A stretch of DNA of 64,000 nt from DASSBR01 sp035688265. Its GTDB lineage: Bacteria > Pseudomonadota > Gammaproteobacteria > Natronospirales > DASSBR01. Below the pieces are notes generated by a model, which worked only from the letters and a program-made list of their open reading frames with translations, did no database searches and had not been told where the DNA came from. Positions 8,064-19,137 of the stretch are shown here, one piece after another. The translations under genes were made by a program, and so were the position numbers. The stretch lies in the NCBI GenBank assembly GCA_035688265.1, contig DASSNE010000052.1:1-64000 (forward strand). The letters run 5' to 3'. The number at the start of each line of letters is the position of its first letter. Position 1 is the first letter of the stretch.

Positions 8064-9451
8064 AGAAACTATTCGTTCTTGATACCAACGTGCTGATGCA
8101 CGATCCGAGCGCCCTGTTCCGCTTTCACGAACACGACATTTTCCTGCCGATGGTGGTGCTCGAGGAACTCGACGCCGGCAAGAAGGGCCTGTCGGAGCCG
8201 GCGCGCAACGTGCGCCAGGTCAGCCGCTTCCTCGACGAAATGATGAAGAACGCCGCACAGGCCGACATCAAGGCCGGCCTGGCCATCGGCGGCACACGTC
8301 TCGCCAGGGCCGAAGGCGGCAATGGTGGCCGGGTGTTCTTTCAGACCGAATCACTGGCGCACGCGCTGCCGGATTCGCTCCCCGGGCGCACACCCGATAA
8401 CACCATTCTGGCTGTCACGCTCGCGCTCCAGGACAAGCACACCGACCTCAGCGTCATCCTGGTGTCGAAGGACATCAACCTGCGCATCAAGGCAGCCGTG
8501 CTCGGCATTCATGCCGAGGACTACTACAACGACAAGGCGCTCGAAGACGCCGACATGCTGTTCACCGGCATCGAGGCGCTGCCGGCCGATTTCTGGCAGA
8601 CGCACAGCCAGGACATGGAGTCGTGGCAGGAGAATGGCCGCGCGTTCTATCGCGTGCGCGGGCCGAACGTCGCGGAATGGTATCCGCAGGAATGCGTCTA
8701 TATCGAGGGCGAAGGCGGCATCGAAGCGGTGGTGCGGTCGGTGGACGACCAGAGCGCGGTCATCGAGCGTGCGCAGGATTATCGTGCGCCGCGTCATACC
8801 GTCTGGGGCATCAACCCACGCAATCGCGAACAGAATTTCGCGATGAACCTGCTGATGGACTCGGACGTCGATTTCGTCTCGCTGCTGGGGCCTGCCGGCA
8901 CCGGCAAGACGCTGCTCGCCCTCGCCGCCGGCCTCGCGCAGACGTTCGAGAGCAACCTTTACCGCGAAATCATCATGACGCGCGTGACGGTGCCGCTCGC
9001 CGAGGACATCGGCTTTCTGCCCGGCACCGAGGAAGAAAAGATGACGCCGTGGATGGGCGCGCTGATGGACAACCTTGAAGTATTGAGCCAGTCGGGCGAA
9101 GGCGGCGAATGGGGCCGCGCGGCGACCAACGACCTGCTGCGCAGCCGCATCAAGATCCGCTCGCTCAACTTCATGCGCGGGCGTACGTTCCTCAACCGCT
9201 ACATCATCGTCGACGAGGCGCAGAACCTGACGGCGAAGCAAATGAAGGCGTTGATCACCCGCGCCGGCATGGGCACCAAGATCGTCTGCCTCGGCAACAT
9301 CGCGCAGATCGACACGCCCTACCTCACCGAAACGACGTCAGGACTCACCTACGTCGTCGACCGTTTCAAGAATGGTGCTCACGCCGGTCACGTCACCCTG
9401 CTGCGGGGCGAGCGCTCGCGGCTGGCGGATTACGCGAACGAAGTGCTTTAG
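8060..9451 (+). CDS. PhoH2-type protein: PIN ribonuclease domain fused to PhoH ATPase
   Basis: The 463-residue protein starts at the ATG overlapping the previous stop. The N-terminal half is a PIN domain (VLDTNVLMHD with Asp8, and further acidic residues in PDNTILAV). The C-terminal half is a PhoH P-loop domain with Walker A GPAGTGKTLLALAAG near residue 277 and Walker B IIVDEAQNLT near residue 381. Proteins of this architecture (PhoH2/YlaK) act as RNA helicase-ribonucleases, and in actinobacteria as part of a toxin-antitoxin pair. No antitoxin-like partner is visible here, and the upstream coupled gene is a membrane protein. The stop overlaps that of the convergent lipoprotein gene by a few bases. 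Confidence 0.93.
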   Translation: MKKLFVLDTNVLMHDPSALFRFHEHDIFLPMVVLEELDAGKKGLSEPARNVRQVSRFLDEMMKNAAQADIKAGLAIGGTRLARAEGGNGGRVFFQTESLAHALPDSLPGRTPDNTILAVTLALQDKHTDLSVILVSKDINLRIKAAVLGIHAEDYYNDKALEDADMLFTGIEALPADFWQTHSQDMESWQENGRAFYRVRGPNVAEWYPQECVYIEGEGGIEAVVRSVDDQSAVIERAQDYRAPRHTVWGINPRNREQNFAMNLLMDSDVDFVSLLGPAGTGKTLLALAAGLAQTFESNLYREIIMTRVTVPLAEDIGFLPGTEEEKMTPWMGALMDNLEVLSQSGEGGEWGRAATNDLLRSRIKIRSLNFMRGRTFLNRYIIVDEAQNLTAKQMKALITRAGMGTKIVCLGNIAQIDTPYLTETTSGLTYVVDRFKNGAHAGHVTLLRGERSRLADYANEVL

Positions 9452-9867
9452 TCGGTCGTCTTCCAGACCACCGGGTGCCAGTTGCCGTTCTGCTGAATCC
9501 GCGCCGCCACGTAATACGATTTTCCCGGCTGTAGCGTCACTGTCAGCGTGTCCCGCGTGCGTGCCGGCGAATTTCCGGCGACCATACCGGGCAGATTCTC
9601 CATGTGTCGAATGTTCACTGGCCTGAGGCCAAGCGTGTAACGGCCGGGTTTTAACTGCAGCAGGGGCTGATTTTGGCGTGCGGTCAGGTGCCCGTTAATC
9701 GTCCGTACACGCACTGGATAAAGGCCTTGTGCCCGCGGACTGCCATTGAGAATAACGGTGGCATGCGGCTGCCCTGCGCCCGCGAACGGCGTGCTGGTCG
9801 CGCAGCCCGCGATTGCGGTCGCGGCCAGAATCAGAACCGGTAACAGCGTCCAACTGAATATTTTCAT
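9448..9867 (-). CDS. Predicted outer-membrane lipoprotein of unknown function
   Basis: From the ATG at 9867 the protein is 139 residues. An N-terminal signal sequence ends in the lipobox AIAGC, so it should be lipidated. The mature part is a small beta-rich domain with the phrases LLQLKPGRYTLGL and LTVTLQPGKSYYVAARIQ. These resemble the PEGA-like or DUF2846-type carbohydrate-binding-fold lipoproteins, but I do not recognise a named family. The ribosome binding site GGAGG is at 9873-9877. It lies downstream of the TonB-dependent receptor on the same strand, beyond a strong hairpin, and converges with the PhoH2 gene. Confidence 0.75.
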   Translation of the reverse strand: MKIFSWTLLPVLILAATAIAGCATSTPFAGAGQPHATVILNGSPRAQGLYPVRVRTINGHLTARQNQPLLQLKPGRYTLGLRPVNIRHMENLPGMVAGNSPARTRDTLTVTLQPGKSYYVAARIQQNGNWHPVVWKTTD

Positions 9868-9882
9868 GGCATGCCTCCGCAA

Positions 9883-9906
9883 AGGTGGCCCCTTTCGGGG
9901 CCACCT
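9883..9906 (-). terminator. Perfect 10-bp hairpin between receptor and lipoprotein genes
   Basis: AGGTGGCCCC (9883-9892), a four-base loop and GGGGCCACCT (9897-9906) form a perfect stem. On the minus strand it lies 23 bases after the receptor stop and is followed by only three T residues. It may be a weak intrinsic terminator, an mRNA-stabilising structure, or an attenuator, because it ends six bases before the lipoprotein Shine-Dalgarno. Confidence 0.6.
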
Positions 9907-9929
9907 GAAAGACTACCATCGCTGGCCGC

Positions 9930-12900
9930 CTAGAAGTCCTGGACGTAGCGCAGGTAGTAGAACCGACCGATATCGAAGCCGCCATAGTACGCGTACAGGG
10001 AATTCGGAGCGGTATACAGTGGTGCAGCGAAGTGGTCGAACACGTTATTCGCACCTATTGCGATCGTGGCATTCCACGGCGCGTTATAGCGCAATTGCAC
10101 GTCGTTGAAGGTGTTCGAGCCCGTGTCATTCGCGTTGATGACCACGCCGTTATGCATGATCTGCGGCATGTTGCACTCGGGACCGCCCTGCGGCGTGTTG
10201 TCCCACGAGCATTCCTCCTTGATGGACGAGTAGTAGCGCAGCGTCCACGTCACGCCAAAGTCGCCGTACGTCCAGTCGATGGTTGCATTAGAGCGGACAC
10301 GGAAGGCGGCGCCCAGATCAGAGGACGTCCAACCGATGAAATTATCAATCGGAGTCGTCGGCGCGTTGTCGGCTTTTCTCTTCCAGTAATCCGTGTATGT
10401 CGTGTTCCAGGTCAGTGAGAACAAGCCAAACGACGTCAGCGGAAACTGGTATTTGATGCCAAAGTCCCAACCTTCCGTTTCGATCCAGCCGGCGTTCTTC
10501 TCGCCCTCTAGCGCATAGTTCACCGCACCGGTAGTCGGATCACGCGTAAACAATGCGCTGGAACAGCGGCTGGTCACACCGAGCACATAGCAGTCATACA
10601 GCATGCTGTCGACGTCGTCGGCACTGATGGCGCCGTCTATATGGATGCGATACCAGTCCACACTCAGGTCGAGACCTGAAGCCCATTCCGGGCTATACAC
10701 AAAGCCTGCCGTTTTGGTGGTCGAGGTCTCCGGTTGCAGCGTTGGTGTCCCACCGGAGAAGAACTGCGTGCCCGTCTGGCAGGGGAACGTGCTGCACGGC
10801 TGACCGCCCTGCCCGAGCTGGACGTAGCCCTGCGGCACGGGATTCTGCCCGGCTATACCACTGGTGCAACGCTTCGCGACTTCCGGATTTGTGCCGGCCT
10901 CATGGCTGAAATCGCAAGGATCGGTGTAGAAGGCAAAGTCACCGCTGATGCCGCCGAACAGGTCGGCGATTTGCGGCGCCCTGAAGCCTTGCGCGTAGGT
11001 GCCGCGCACCAGCAAAGTCTGGATCGGCCTCCAGGCGAAGCTGTATTTGCCGTCAGTCGTGTTGCCAAACGTCGAGTAATGCGAGTGGCGCCCCGCCAGG
11101 TCGAGTGACAGCGACTGCGCGCCCGGAACATCGCTTAACAGCGGGACATTGACCTCGGCGTAATAGGCCGTAACGTTGTACGCCCCGCCGGTGGGACCTG
11201 AACTGAGGTTGGTGCTGAGTGCAGCCTGGGCAAATGCATCCGGCACATATCGGCCGGCTTCCCGGCGGTGTTCGATACCCGCGGCGAAACCCAGATCACC
11301 CGCCGGCAGCGTCACAATCGGCCCTGTAATATCTGCCGTGTAGTCGGTTGTCGTGGTTGAACCCGTTGTGTGGTAAAACGGGAACAGGAACTGCTGCAAG
11401 TCGGGGTGACCGGTCAACGAACCTTCACCGACCTGACCCGCCGGGTAAAGCGGATTCCAGGGAATGCAGTTCCCCGGTGCGGTACCGTAAGGAACCTCGT
11501 AACCGTCCGGACCCGCCACGCCGCAGACAACCTTACCGGTTGTGGGATCGCGGAAGGACGGGCCAAGGGCCTCCGAGAGCGCCATCAGGCTGAAGTCGCC
11601 GTGACCAATCTTGAGAATCTGGTTTTGGTTGGTGTAGGCGCCGACGTCCCAGTTCCAGAGGTGCGAGCCCAAATTGAAACTGCCGGTCAGTGTGCTGCCG
11701 ATACGATAGGTGGTCAGCTGGCTGTCGGTGGTACGCGGGACTTCCCAACCTCGACGGTAGAACCAGAGCGTGTCGCCGGCCCCGTTACCTCTGGGGCCGT
11801 AGCCGAACGGGTTGAAGTAGCTGTCCGGCGACAAGCCGATGACATCGGGACTGCCCGGCAGCGTGAACGCCGGCTGGAACGGATAGCCTGCGATCTGCTG
11901 CAGCGTTTCGCGATGGTTGTAGAGGAAAGTTGTCTGCAGGCTGATGTCGTTGGTGACGTTGTAGTCTGCATGGACAAACACCGCTTTGCGCTTCAACCCG
12001 GTCTGCAGCATCTGCTCAAGGTCAGTGTTCGAGTGGTCTTGAGTGCCGCTCAGATGCGTCGGATGGTAGTCGTTCAGATCGAACGGGTCGCCGCCGGGGT
12101 TCAGCGTACACAGACCGTTGTCGCCGGTGATGGGACCACTGCCGCACCACGGTCCATATTGGGCGGGGACGCCGGTGAACGGGTTTCCGTTAAAGAACAC
12201 GCCCCACTGCGATGCAATCGACCAGCCGGCATCAGGATGGCGGTCGGTGGAGGGATAGCGGGAGAACCAGCGGTCCTTGGCCCATACCGGATTTTCCTTC
12301 GAGTACTCAGCGGCGACCATGAGTGAGCCACGGTCGCCATTCACACCATACGTCAGCGAGTAGATCTGCTTGTCGCCATCACTATTGTCAGAGTACTGGC
12401 CGTAATAGGCCGACACTTCGGCGCCATTGAAATGATTACGGGTAATGATGTTGACTACGCCGGCGATGGCATCGGAACCGTAGATGGCCGAAGCGCCGCT
12501 CTTGAGTACTTCGATGTGGTCAATGGCGGAAATCGGTATCTGCTCCAGATCCTGCAGGCCGCTCTCGTTGGCGCCAAGCCGTTTGCCATTCAGCAAGATC
12601 AATGTGCGGCCGGCCCCGAGGCTACGGAGATCGACATAGTAGCCACCGACGTCTTCACCGGCCAGCAACACGTTACTGCGGCTGATTGGAGGCGAGCCCG
12701 CCACCGTCAGGTTCTGCAAGAGTTCGGCCGTGTTGGTGAAGCCTGAGTGCTCGATCTCGTCATGGCTGACCACGACGATCGGCTGAGAGGTTGCGACATC
12801 AGTCGCTCGGATGTGTGAGCCCGTGACTGTGATCGTACCCAGCGCCTGGGCTTGCTCCTTTGGCGTTTGGTTGGTCGTGCCCTGGCCGGCGGTTCCGTTT

Positions 12901-12992
12901 TGCGCAAAAACCGCTGGTGCCGAAAAAACCGCGAGCGCCAAAGACAAGAAAAGTGCGGAAACAACGCCGCGTCTGCTAAAAGGCGATTCCAT
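9930..12992 (-). CDS. TonB-dependent outer-membrane receptor
   Basis: A 1020-residue receptor with a signal peptide (cleavage near AVFAQ, residue 31), a plug domain starting near ITVTGSHIRATDVATSQP (about 53-175, including LNGKRLG and SGASAIYGSDAIAGVVNIIT) and a 22-strand-type beta-barrel ending in the aromatic terminus YYLRYVQDF. It belongs to the large TonB receptors common in xanthomonads and caulobacters, which import oligosaccharides, peptides or siderophores. No sensor or sigma/anti-sigma gene is adjacent, so the ligand is unknown. A secreted M28 peptidase is divergent from it, which would fit peptide uptake, but that is inference. A good Shine-Dalgarno, GGAGGAGG, precedes the ATG at 12992. 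Confidence 0.95.
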   Translation of the reverse strand: MESPFSRRGVVSALFLSLALAVFSAPAVFAQNGTAGQGTTNQTPKEQAQALGTITVTGSHIRATDVATSQPIVVVSHDEIEHSGFTNTAELLQNLTVAGSPPISRSNVLLAGEDVGGYYVDLRSLGAGRTLILLNGKRLGANESGLQDLEQIPISAIDHIEVLKSGASAIYGSDAIAGVVNIITRNHFNGAEVSAYYGQYSDNSDGDKQIYSLTYGVNGDRGSLMVAAEYSKENPVWAKDRWFSRYPSTDRHPDAGWSIASQWGVFFNGNPFTGVPAQYGPWCGSGPITGDNGLCTLNPGGDPFDLNDYHPTHLSGTQDHSNTDLEQMLQTGLKRKAVFVHADYNVTNDISLQTTFLYNHRETLQQIAGYPFQPAFTLPGSPDVIGLSPDSYFNPFGYGPRGNGAGDTLWFYRRGWEVPRTTDSQLTTYRIGSTLTGSFNLGSHLWNWDVGAYTNQNQILKIGHGDFSLMALSEALGPSFRDPTTGKVVCGVAGPDGYEVPYGTAPGNCIPWNPLYPAGQVGEGSLTGHPDLQQFLFPFYHTTGSTTTTDYTADITGPIVTLPAGDLGFAAGIEHRREAGRYVPDAFAQAALSTNLSSGPTGGAYNVTAYYAEVNVPLLSDVPGAQSLSLDLAGRHSHYSTFGNTTDGKYSFAWRPIQTLLVRGTYAQGFRAPQIADLFGGISGDFAFYTDPCDFSHEAGTNPEVAKRCTSGIAGQNPVPQGYVQLGQGGQPCSTFPCQTGTQFFSGGTPTLQPETSTTKTAGFVYSPEWASGLDLSVDWYRIHIDGAISADDVDSMLYDCYVLGVTSRCSSALFTRDPTTGAVNYALEGEKNAGWIETEGWDFGIKYQFPLTSFGLFSLTWNTTYTDYWKRKADNAPTTPIDNFIGWTSSDLGAAFRVRSNATIDWTYGDFGVTWTLRYYSSIKEECSWDNTPQGGPECNMPQIMHNGVVINANDTGSNTFNDVQLRYNAPWNATIAIGANNVFDHFAAPLYTAPNSLYAYYGGFDIGRFYYLRYVQDF

Positions 12993-13088
12993 TGGTAGCC
13001 TCCTCCGTGATGGCCTGGCTTGCGCTCCCGTGGCTGGGAAGGCGCAAAGTAGAATCCTTTCGATTCATCCTCCACTTCTGTCACCACC

Positions 13089-13117
13089 GATATAGCACCC
13101 GGAATTTTCTCTGTCAA
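13089..13117 (-). promoter_or_regulatory. Sigma-70-type promoter of the TonB receptor gene
   Basis: Read on the minus strand, TTGACA (13117-13112) is followed after exactly 17 bases by TATATC (13094-13089). That predicts a transcript starting near 13082 with a leader of about 90 bases before the receptor ATG at 12992. The divergent region 12993-13313 also has to hold the promoter of the M28 peptidase. A TATACT at 13272-13277 is the best -10 candidate there, without a convincing -35. I see nothing else in this 320-base gap. Confidence 0.65.
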
Positions 13118-13313
13118 TACTTTTGTTGTATTTAACTTACATCTATGGTCTCCATTGCGGCGAAGTCGCACGAGCAACGCCCGTGGCGTTGTTGTAACAA
13201 TGCAACATAGTGAGTTTATTGTTGAATCGCGACCGGAGAAGGCATACCCGAAGACGTTGCTGCTCCACATGTATACTTGATCCGCAACCACAGTCCAGCA
13301 GGAGGAGATGCCC

Positions 13314-14686
13314 ATGGCCAAATTCAAAGCCGTCTGTCTGGTCGCGACTCTGATCGTGCCGCTCGGAGTCGTCGCGGCGGTTCCGTCCAATCCTGCCCCG
13401 CCCGGCGCACAGCCGGTGCTTCGCGACATCATCAATGCCGTTGAACCGGCCAACCTGCACAATAGTCTCGAGAAGCTGGTCGGCTTCGGCACACGCAATT
13501 CCCTTTCCGAAACGCACTCCGACACGCGCGGTATCGGCGCCGCGCGACGCTGGGTCAAGCAGCAATTCGAGCAGATTTCAAAGCAGTGCGGCGGTTGCCT
13601 GGAGGTCAGGATGCTGCGTCGGCACTTCAAGGGCAAGCGTGCGCCCAATGGCGTCGAGATCGTGGATGTGGTGGCGATTCAGCGCGGCGCGAGCGACCCG
13701 AACCGCCACATCGTCATGACGGCGCATCTCGACAACCGGGTATCGGACGTTATGAATGTGAAGTCATTCTCGCCGGGCGCGGACGATGACGGTTCGGGCA
13801 TCGCGGCAATGATTGAAGTCGCCCGTGTTTTGAGTCACTACAAGTTCAACGCGTCGATCGTCTATTCGGCCGATTCCGGCGAAGAGCAAGGCCTTTACGG
13901 CGGGCGCATCATTGCCGATTACGCGAAAAAGCAAGGCTGGGAAGTTGAAACCAACATTAACAACGATATGATCGGCAATGCTTCCGGCAGCGACGGCGTC
14001 GTCGATACGACCACCGGGCGCATTTTCTCCGAGGCGGTCAAGGACAATCTGAGCGACAAGGCACTGCGCACGCTGCGCTACACCGGCGGTTTCGTCGATT
14101 CGCCGTCACGCGAAGTCGCCCGCTACATTACCCGGCTCGCGAACGAATACATCCCCAACTTTCACCTGATGCTGATGTATCGGCAGGACCGCTACATGCG
14201 GGGCGGCGACCAGATTGCATTCAACCGCGATGGCTTTCCGGCGGTACGCATGAACGAGACGCACGAAAACTGGCGTCACCAGCACCAGGACGTGCGCAAA
14301 GAGAATGGCGTGCAGTATGGCGACCTGGTCAAGTTCGTCAGCATTCCGTTTCTGGCGAACATGACGGCCGCGAATGCGATTGCGATTGCGTCGATGGCGT
14401 GGGCGCCACCGCCGCCTTCGGGCGTGGCGATCAAGGGTGGGCTGTCGCCTGACACGACGTTGAGCTGGAAGGCAATCGACGCGGGCAAGGCGCCGAACCT
14501 GGCCGGCTACAAAATCTACTGGCGACGCACCGCTGCGCCGATGTGGCAGCACTCGCGCTGGGTCGGAAAGACGACGCAGCACACGCTGAAAAACCTCGTT
14601 ATCGACAACTGGTATTTCGGCGTGGCGAGCGTGTCGAAAGATGGCTTCGAATCGCCGGTCGTATTCCCGGGCGACGGCGGCGCGTT

Positions 14687-14690
<4 letters not shown>
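13314..14690 (+). CDS. Secreted M28-family zinc aminopeptidase
   Basis: The protein is 458 residues from the ATG at 13314, chosen because GGAGGAG (13301-13307) is correctly spaced for it; the alternative ATG at 13308 touches the Shine-Dalgarno. It has a signal peptide ending near VVAA. Ligands for a two-zinc M28 peptidase can be followed in order: His in TAHLDN (about 138), Asp in PGADDDGSG, Glu pair in SGEEQGLYG, Asp in NNDMIGNA and His in MNETHENWR. A fibronectin-III-like module follows (about residues 368-455). Such enzymes release N-terminal amino acids outside the cytoplasm. It is divergent from the TonB receptor. Confidence 0.93.
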
Positions 14691-16009
<1,319 letters not shown>

Positions 16010-16035
16010 TTGAAACCTTATGAGTGTTGCGTGGC

Positions 16036-17436
16036 TTATGAACGTTGTGTGGCGACGATGCGCATCGCCATTTCAAGCGCCTGCTCGTAGTTCAGGCGCG
16101 GATCGACTTCCGACTTGTAGGCCCGGTTGAGGTCGGCTTCGGTGAGGCCGCGCGCGCCGCCGGTGCATTCAGTGACATCTTCGCCGGTCATTTCGAAATG
16201 CACGCCGCCGAGCGCGCTGCCGTTTTCGGCGTGCAGCTCGAAGGCGGCTTCCAGTTCGTGCAGGATGTTGTCGAAGTGGCGCGTCTTGATGCCGCTGGCG
16301 GTCGTCTCGGTGTTGCCGTGCATCGGATCGCAGATCCACAGCACCCGCCGGCCTGTCTTTCGGACTGCGCGCAACAACGGCGGCAGCCGGTCCCGAATCT
16401 GGCTGGCGCCGAAGCGATGCGTCAGCGTCAGGCGGCCCGGCTCGGCTTCGGGGTCGAGTACCTCGATCAGTTGCAGGAGAGCGTCCGGCGTTGTCGCCGG
16501 GCCGACCTTGACCGAAATTGGATTGGCGATGCCGCGAAAATACTCAACGTGCGCGCTGTTCAAACCGGAGGTGCGCATGCCGATCCACGGGAAATGCGTC
16601 GAGGTGTTGTACCAGCGGCCGGTCGCCTCGACGAAGCGCGTCTGCGCCTGCTCGTATGGCAGGTGCAGCCCTTCGTGGCTGGTAAAGAAATCAATCCGCC
16701 GGCTTTCCGACGGCGACCGTCCCGAAATCGTCTCCATGAACTTCAGCGAGCCCATGATCGTATCGACGATGCGGCTGTATTCCGTCGCCAGCGGCGAATG
16801 GCGCACGAAATCGAGGTTCCAGTATTCCGGATGATGCAGATCGGCGAACCCGCCGCTGACCAGCGCGCGGATGTGGTTGAGCGTCAGCGCCGCGCACTCG
16901 TAGCCCTTGAGCATCAGGCGCGGATCGGGCGTGCGCGACGCCTCGCTGAATTCGACGCCATTGATCAGATCGCCGCGATAGCTCGGCAGCGTCACCCCGT
17001 CGCGCGTCTCGGTATCGGCCGAACGAGGCTTGGCATACTGGCCGGCGATCCGCCCGATGCGTACGACCCGCTTGTTGAGCCCGTGAATCAGCACCAGGCT
17101 CATCTGCAGGATGATCTTGAGCTTATCGGCGATCTGGTCGCCGGTGCAGTCCTCGAAGCGTTCCGCGCAGTCGCCGCCCTGCAGCACGAAGCGCTCGCCG
17201 CGCGCGGCCTCGGCCAGCTGACGCTTGAGCAGCTCGGTTTCGCCCCAGGTGACGAGTCCCGGCAGCCGGTGAATCTGTACCAGCACCTCGTTGAGGCCGG
17301 CAGTGGTCGGGTACAGCGGCTGATGGCCGGCTTCCCAGCGCTGCCAGCTTTCGGGCTGCCAGGTCGGACGGGCTACGGCATCGATGATGTGTTGGTCGAC
17401 GGACATTCTCGGAACAGGGGCAGGTGTTGACCCCAT
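16036..17436 (-). CDS. Class II 3-deoxy-7-phosphoheptulonate (DAHP) synthase
   Basis: This enzyme condenses phosphoenolpyruvate and erythrose 4-phosphate, the first step of the shikimate pathway. It is of the class II (plant/Mycobacterium-like) type, recognisable by WQPESWQ, FVLQGGDCAERF (metal Cys), RIGRIAGQYAKPRS, and GRRVLWICDPMHGNT near the C terminus. Length is 466 residues from 17436. An internal ATG at 17406 (MSVDQHIID) is equally possible, since neither start has a clear Shine-Dalgarno. It precedes icd by 26 bases and is divergent from the aldehyde dehydrogenase gene across about 100 bases. Confidence 0.94.
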   Translation of the reverse strand: MGSTPAPVPRMSVDQHIIDAVARPTWQPESWQRWEAGHQPLYPTTAGLNEVLVQIHRLPGLVTWGETELLKRQLAEAARGERFVLQGGDCAERFEDCTGDQIADKLKIILQMSLVLIHGLNKRVVRIGRIAGQYAKPRSADTETRDGVTLPSYRGDLINGVEFSEASRTPDPRLMLKGYECAALTLNHIRALVSGGFADLHHPEYWNLDFVRHSPLATEYSRIVDTIMGSLKFMETISGRSPSESRRIDFFTSHEGLHLPYEQAQTRFVEATGRWYNTSTHFPWIGMRTSGLNSAHVEYFRGIANPISVKVGPATTPDALLQLIEVLDPEAEPGRLTLTHRFGASQIRDRLPPLLRAVRKTGRRVLWICDPMHGNTETTASGIKTRHFDNILHELEAAFELHAENGSALGGVHFEMTGEDVTECTGGARGLTEADLNRAYKSEVDPRLNYEQALEMAMRIVATQRS

Positions 17437-17537
17437 ATTGTCGGCGCTGACGGCGCAAAAGTCACGCGCGGCTGGCGTGCGGCGGCGCGTCTTGGCACAA
17501 TGGTCGTTTACATTTTCAGTTCTGGAGCCGATCCATC

Positions 17538-19067
17538 ATGAGCCATAAAGACCCCGCCGCCATCCTCGCCTCGCTTGGCCTCAAGGCCGATAATGCCGGC
17601 GTCTGGACGCCCGAAGGCTGGTCTGGCGACGGCCCGGTGCTCGAATCGTTCAATCCGTCGACCGGCGAAGTGATCGCCCGCGTCAAGGCGGCCAGCGACG
17701 CCGATTACGAGCGCGTCATCACCGCGGCGCAGGCAGCCGCCAAAGCCTGGCGCGAGACGCCCGCGCCGAAACGCGGCGAAGCGATCCGGCTCATCGGCCA
17801 GGCGCTGCGCGACAACAAGGACGCGCTGGGCAGCCTGGTGTCGCTGGAAATGGGCAAGATCAAGCCCGAAGGCGACGGCGAAGTGCAGGAAATGATCGAC
17901 ATCGCCGACTTCGCGGTCGGCCAGTCGCGCATGCTCTACGGCAAGACGATGCACTCCGAGCGCAGCCGCCACCGGATGTACGAGCAATGGCACCCGTATG
18001 GCGTGGTCGGCGTGGTCACCGCATTCAACTTCCCGGTCGCGGTCTGGTCCTGGAACGCGTGCCTGTCGGCCATCTGCGGCAATGCCACCGTCTGGAAGCC
18101 GTCGCCGAAGGTGCCGCTGACCGCCATCGCCGTGCAGCACATCTGCAACAAGGTGATGGAGGACAACGGCTATCCGGGCATTTTCTCGCTGTTCGTCGAC
18201 GCCGGGAACCGGCTTGCCGAGCGCTTCGTCAAGGACGAGCGCGTCGACCTGCTCTCCTTCACTGGCTCGAGCCAGGTCGGCCGCAAGGTTGGTGAAATGG
18301 TCGCCGCGCGCATGGGCCGCTCGCTGCTCGAACTGGGCGGCAACAACGCCATCATCGTCGATGAAACCACCGATCTGAATCTCGCCGTGCCGGCGATCGT
18401 GTTTGGTGCGGTCGGCACCGCCGGCCAGCGCTGCACCAGCACGCGTCGCATTATCGTTCACGAGAGCATCGTCGACGAGTTGACGCAGCGCCTCGTCAAC
18501 GCGTACAAGCAGGTCCGTATCGGCGACCCGCTGGACGAAGGAACGCTGATGGGGCCGCTGATCGACGCCAACGCGATCGAGGGTTACAAGGCGGCCATCG
18601 AGGCGATCAAGAAGGCCGGCGGCAAGGTACTGTGTGGCGGCAATGTGCTTGACCGCCCCGGGCATTTCGTTGAACCGGTGATCGCGCGCGCCGAGAACGA
18701 CTGGGACATCGTGCAGCACGAGACCTTCGGGCCGATTCTGTACGTGATGTCCTACAAAACCCTGGAGGAAGCTGTCGCGCTGCACAATGGCGTGCGGCAG
18801 GGACTGTCTTCGGCGATCTTTACCACCGATTTGCGGAATGCAGAGTACTTCCTTTCGGCGGTTGGCAGTGACTGCGGTATTGCCAACGTCAATATCGGTA
18901 CCTCGGGTGCCGAGATTGGTGGCGCGTTTGGTGGCGAAAAGGATACCGGCGGCGGGCGTGAGTCCGGGTCTGATGCCTGGAAGCAGTATATGCGGCGACA
19001 GACTACTACTATAAATTGGAGTGCTGAATTGCCGCTTGCGCAGGGCATTAAGTTTGAAGTGATTTAA
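17538..19067 (+). CDS. amaB: ALDH7-type (antiquitin-like) aldehyde dehydrogenase
   Basis: The 509-residue protein is an NAD(P)-dependent aldehyde dehydrogenase. It shows PYGVVGVVTAFNFPVAVW and WKPSPKVPLTA (cofactor binding), LLELGGNNAII (general-base Glu) and GQRCTSTRR with the catalytic Cys at 299. The sequence NNAIIVDETTDL and the C-terminal GGEKDTGGGRESGSDAWKQY are typical of family 7. Its bacterial members oxidise alpha-aminoadipic semialdehyde (piperideine-6-carboxylate) in lysine catabolism. No other lysine-degradation gene is adjacent, so the symbol is by family only. A long hairpin repeat follows the stop. Confidence 0.85.
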   Translation: MSHKDPAAILASLGLKADNAGVWTPEGWSGDGPVLESFNPSTGEVIARVKAASDADYERVITAAQAAAKAWRETPAPKRGEAIRLIGQALRDNKDALGSLVSLEMGKIKPEGDGEVQEMIDIADFAVGQSRMLYGKTMHSERSRHRMYEQWHPYGVVGVVTAFNFPVAVWSWNACLSAICGNATVWKPSPKVPLTAIAVQHICNKVMEDNGYPGIFSLFVDAGNRLAERFVKDERVDLLSFTGSSQVGRKVGEMVAARMGRSLLELGGNNAIIVDETTDLNLAVPAIVFGAVGTAGQRCTSTRRIIVHESIVDELTQRLVNAYKQVRIGDPLDEGTLMGPLIDANAIEGYKAAIEAIKKAGGKVLCGGNVLDRPGHFVEPVIARAENDWDIVQHETFGPILYVMSYKTLEEAVALHNGVRQGLSSAIFTTDLRNAEYFLSAVGSDCGIANVNIGTSGAEIGGAFGGEKDTGGGRESGSDAWKQYMRRQTTTINWSAELPLAQGIKFEVI

Positions 19068-19137
19068 TTGGGTGTCGCCTGCGGCGACGGGTTGATTGGG
19101 CGGGGGTGTCGACCCCCTACGGCGAGTTACTTTCCTT

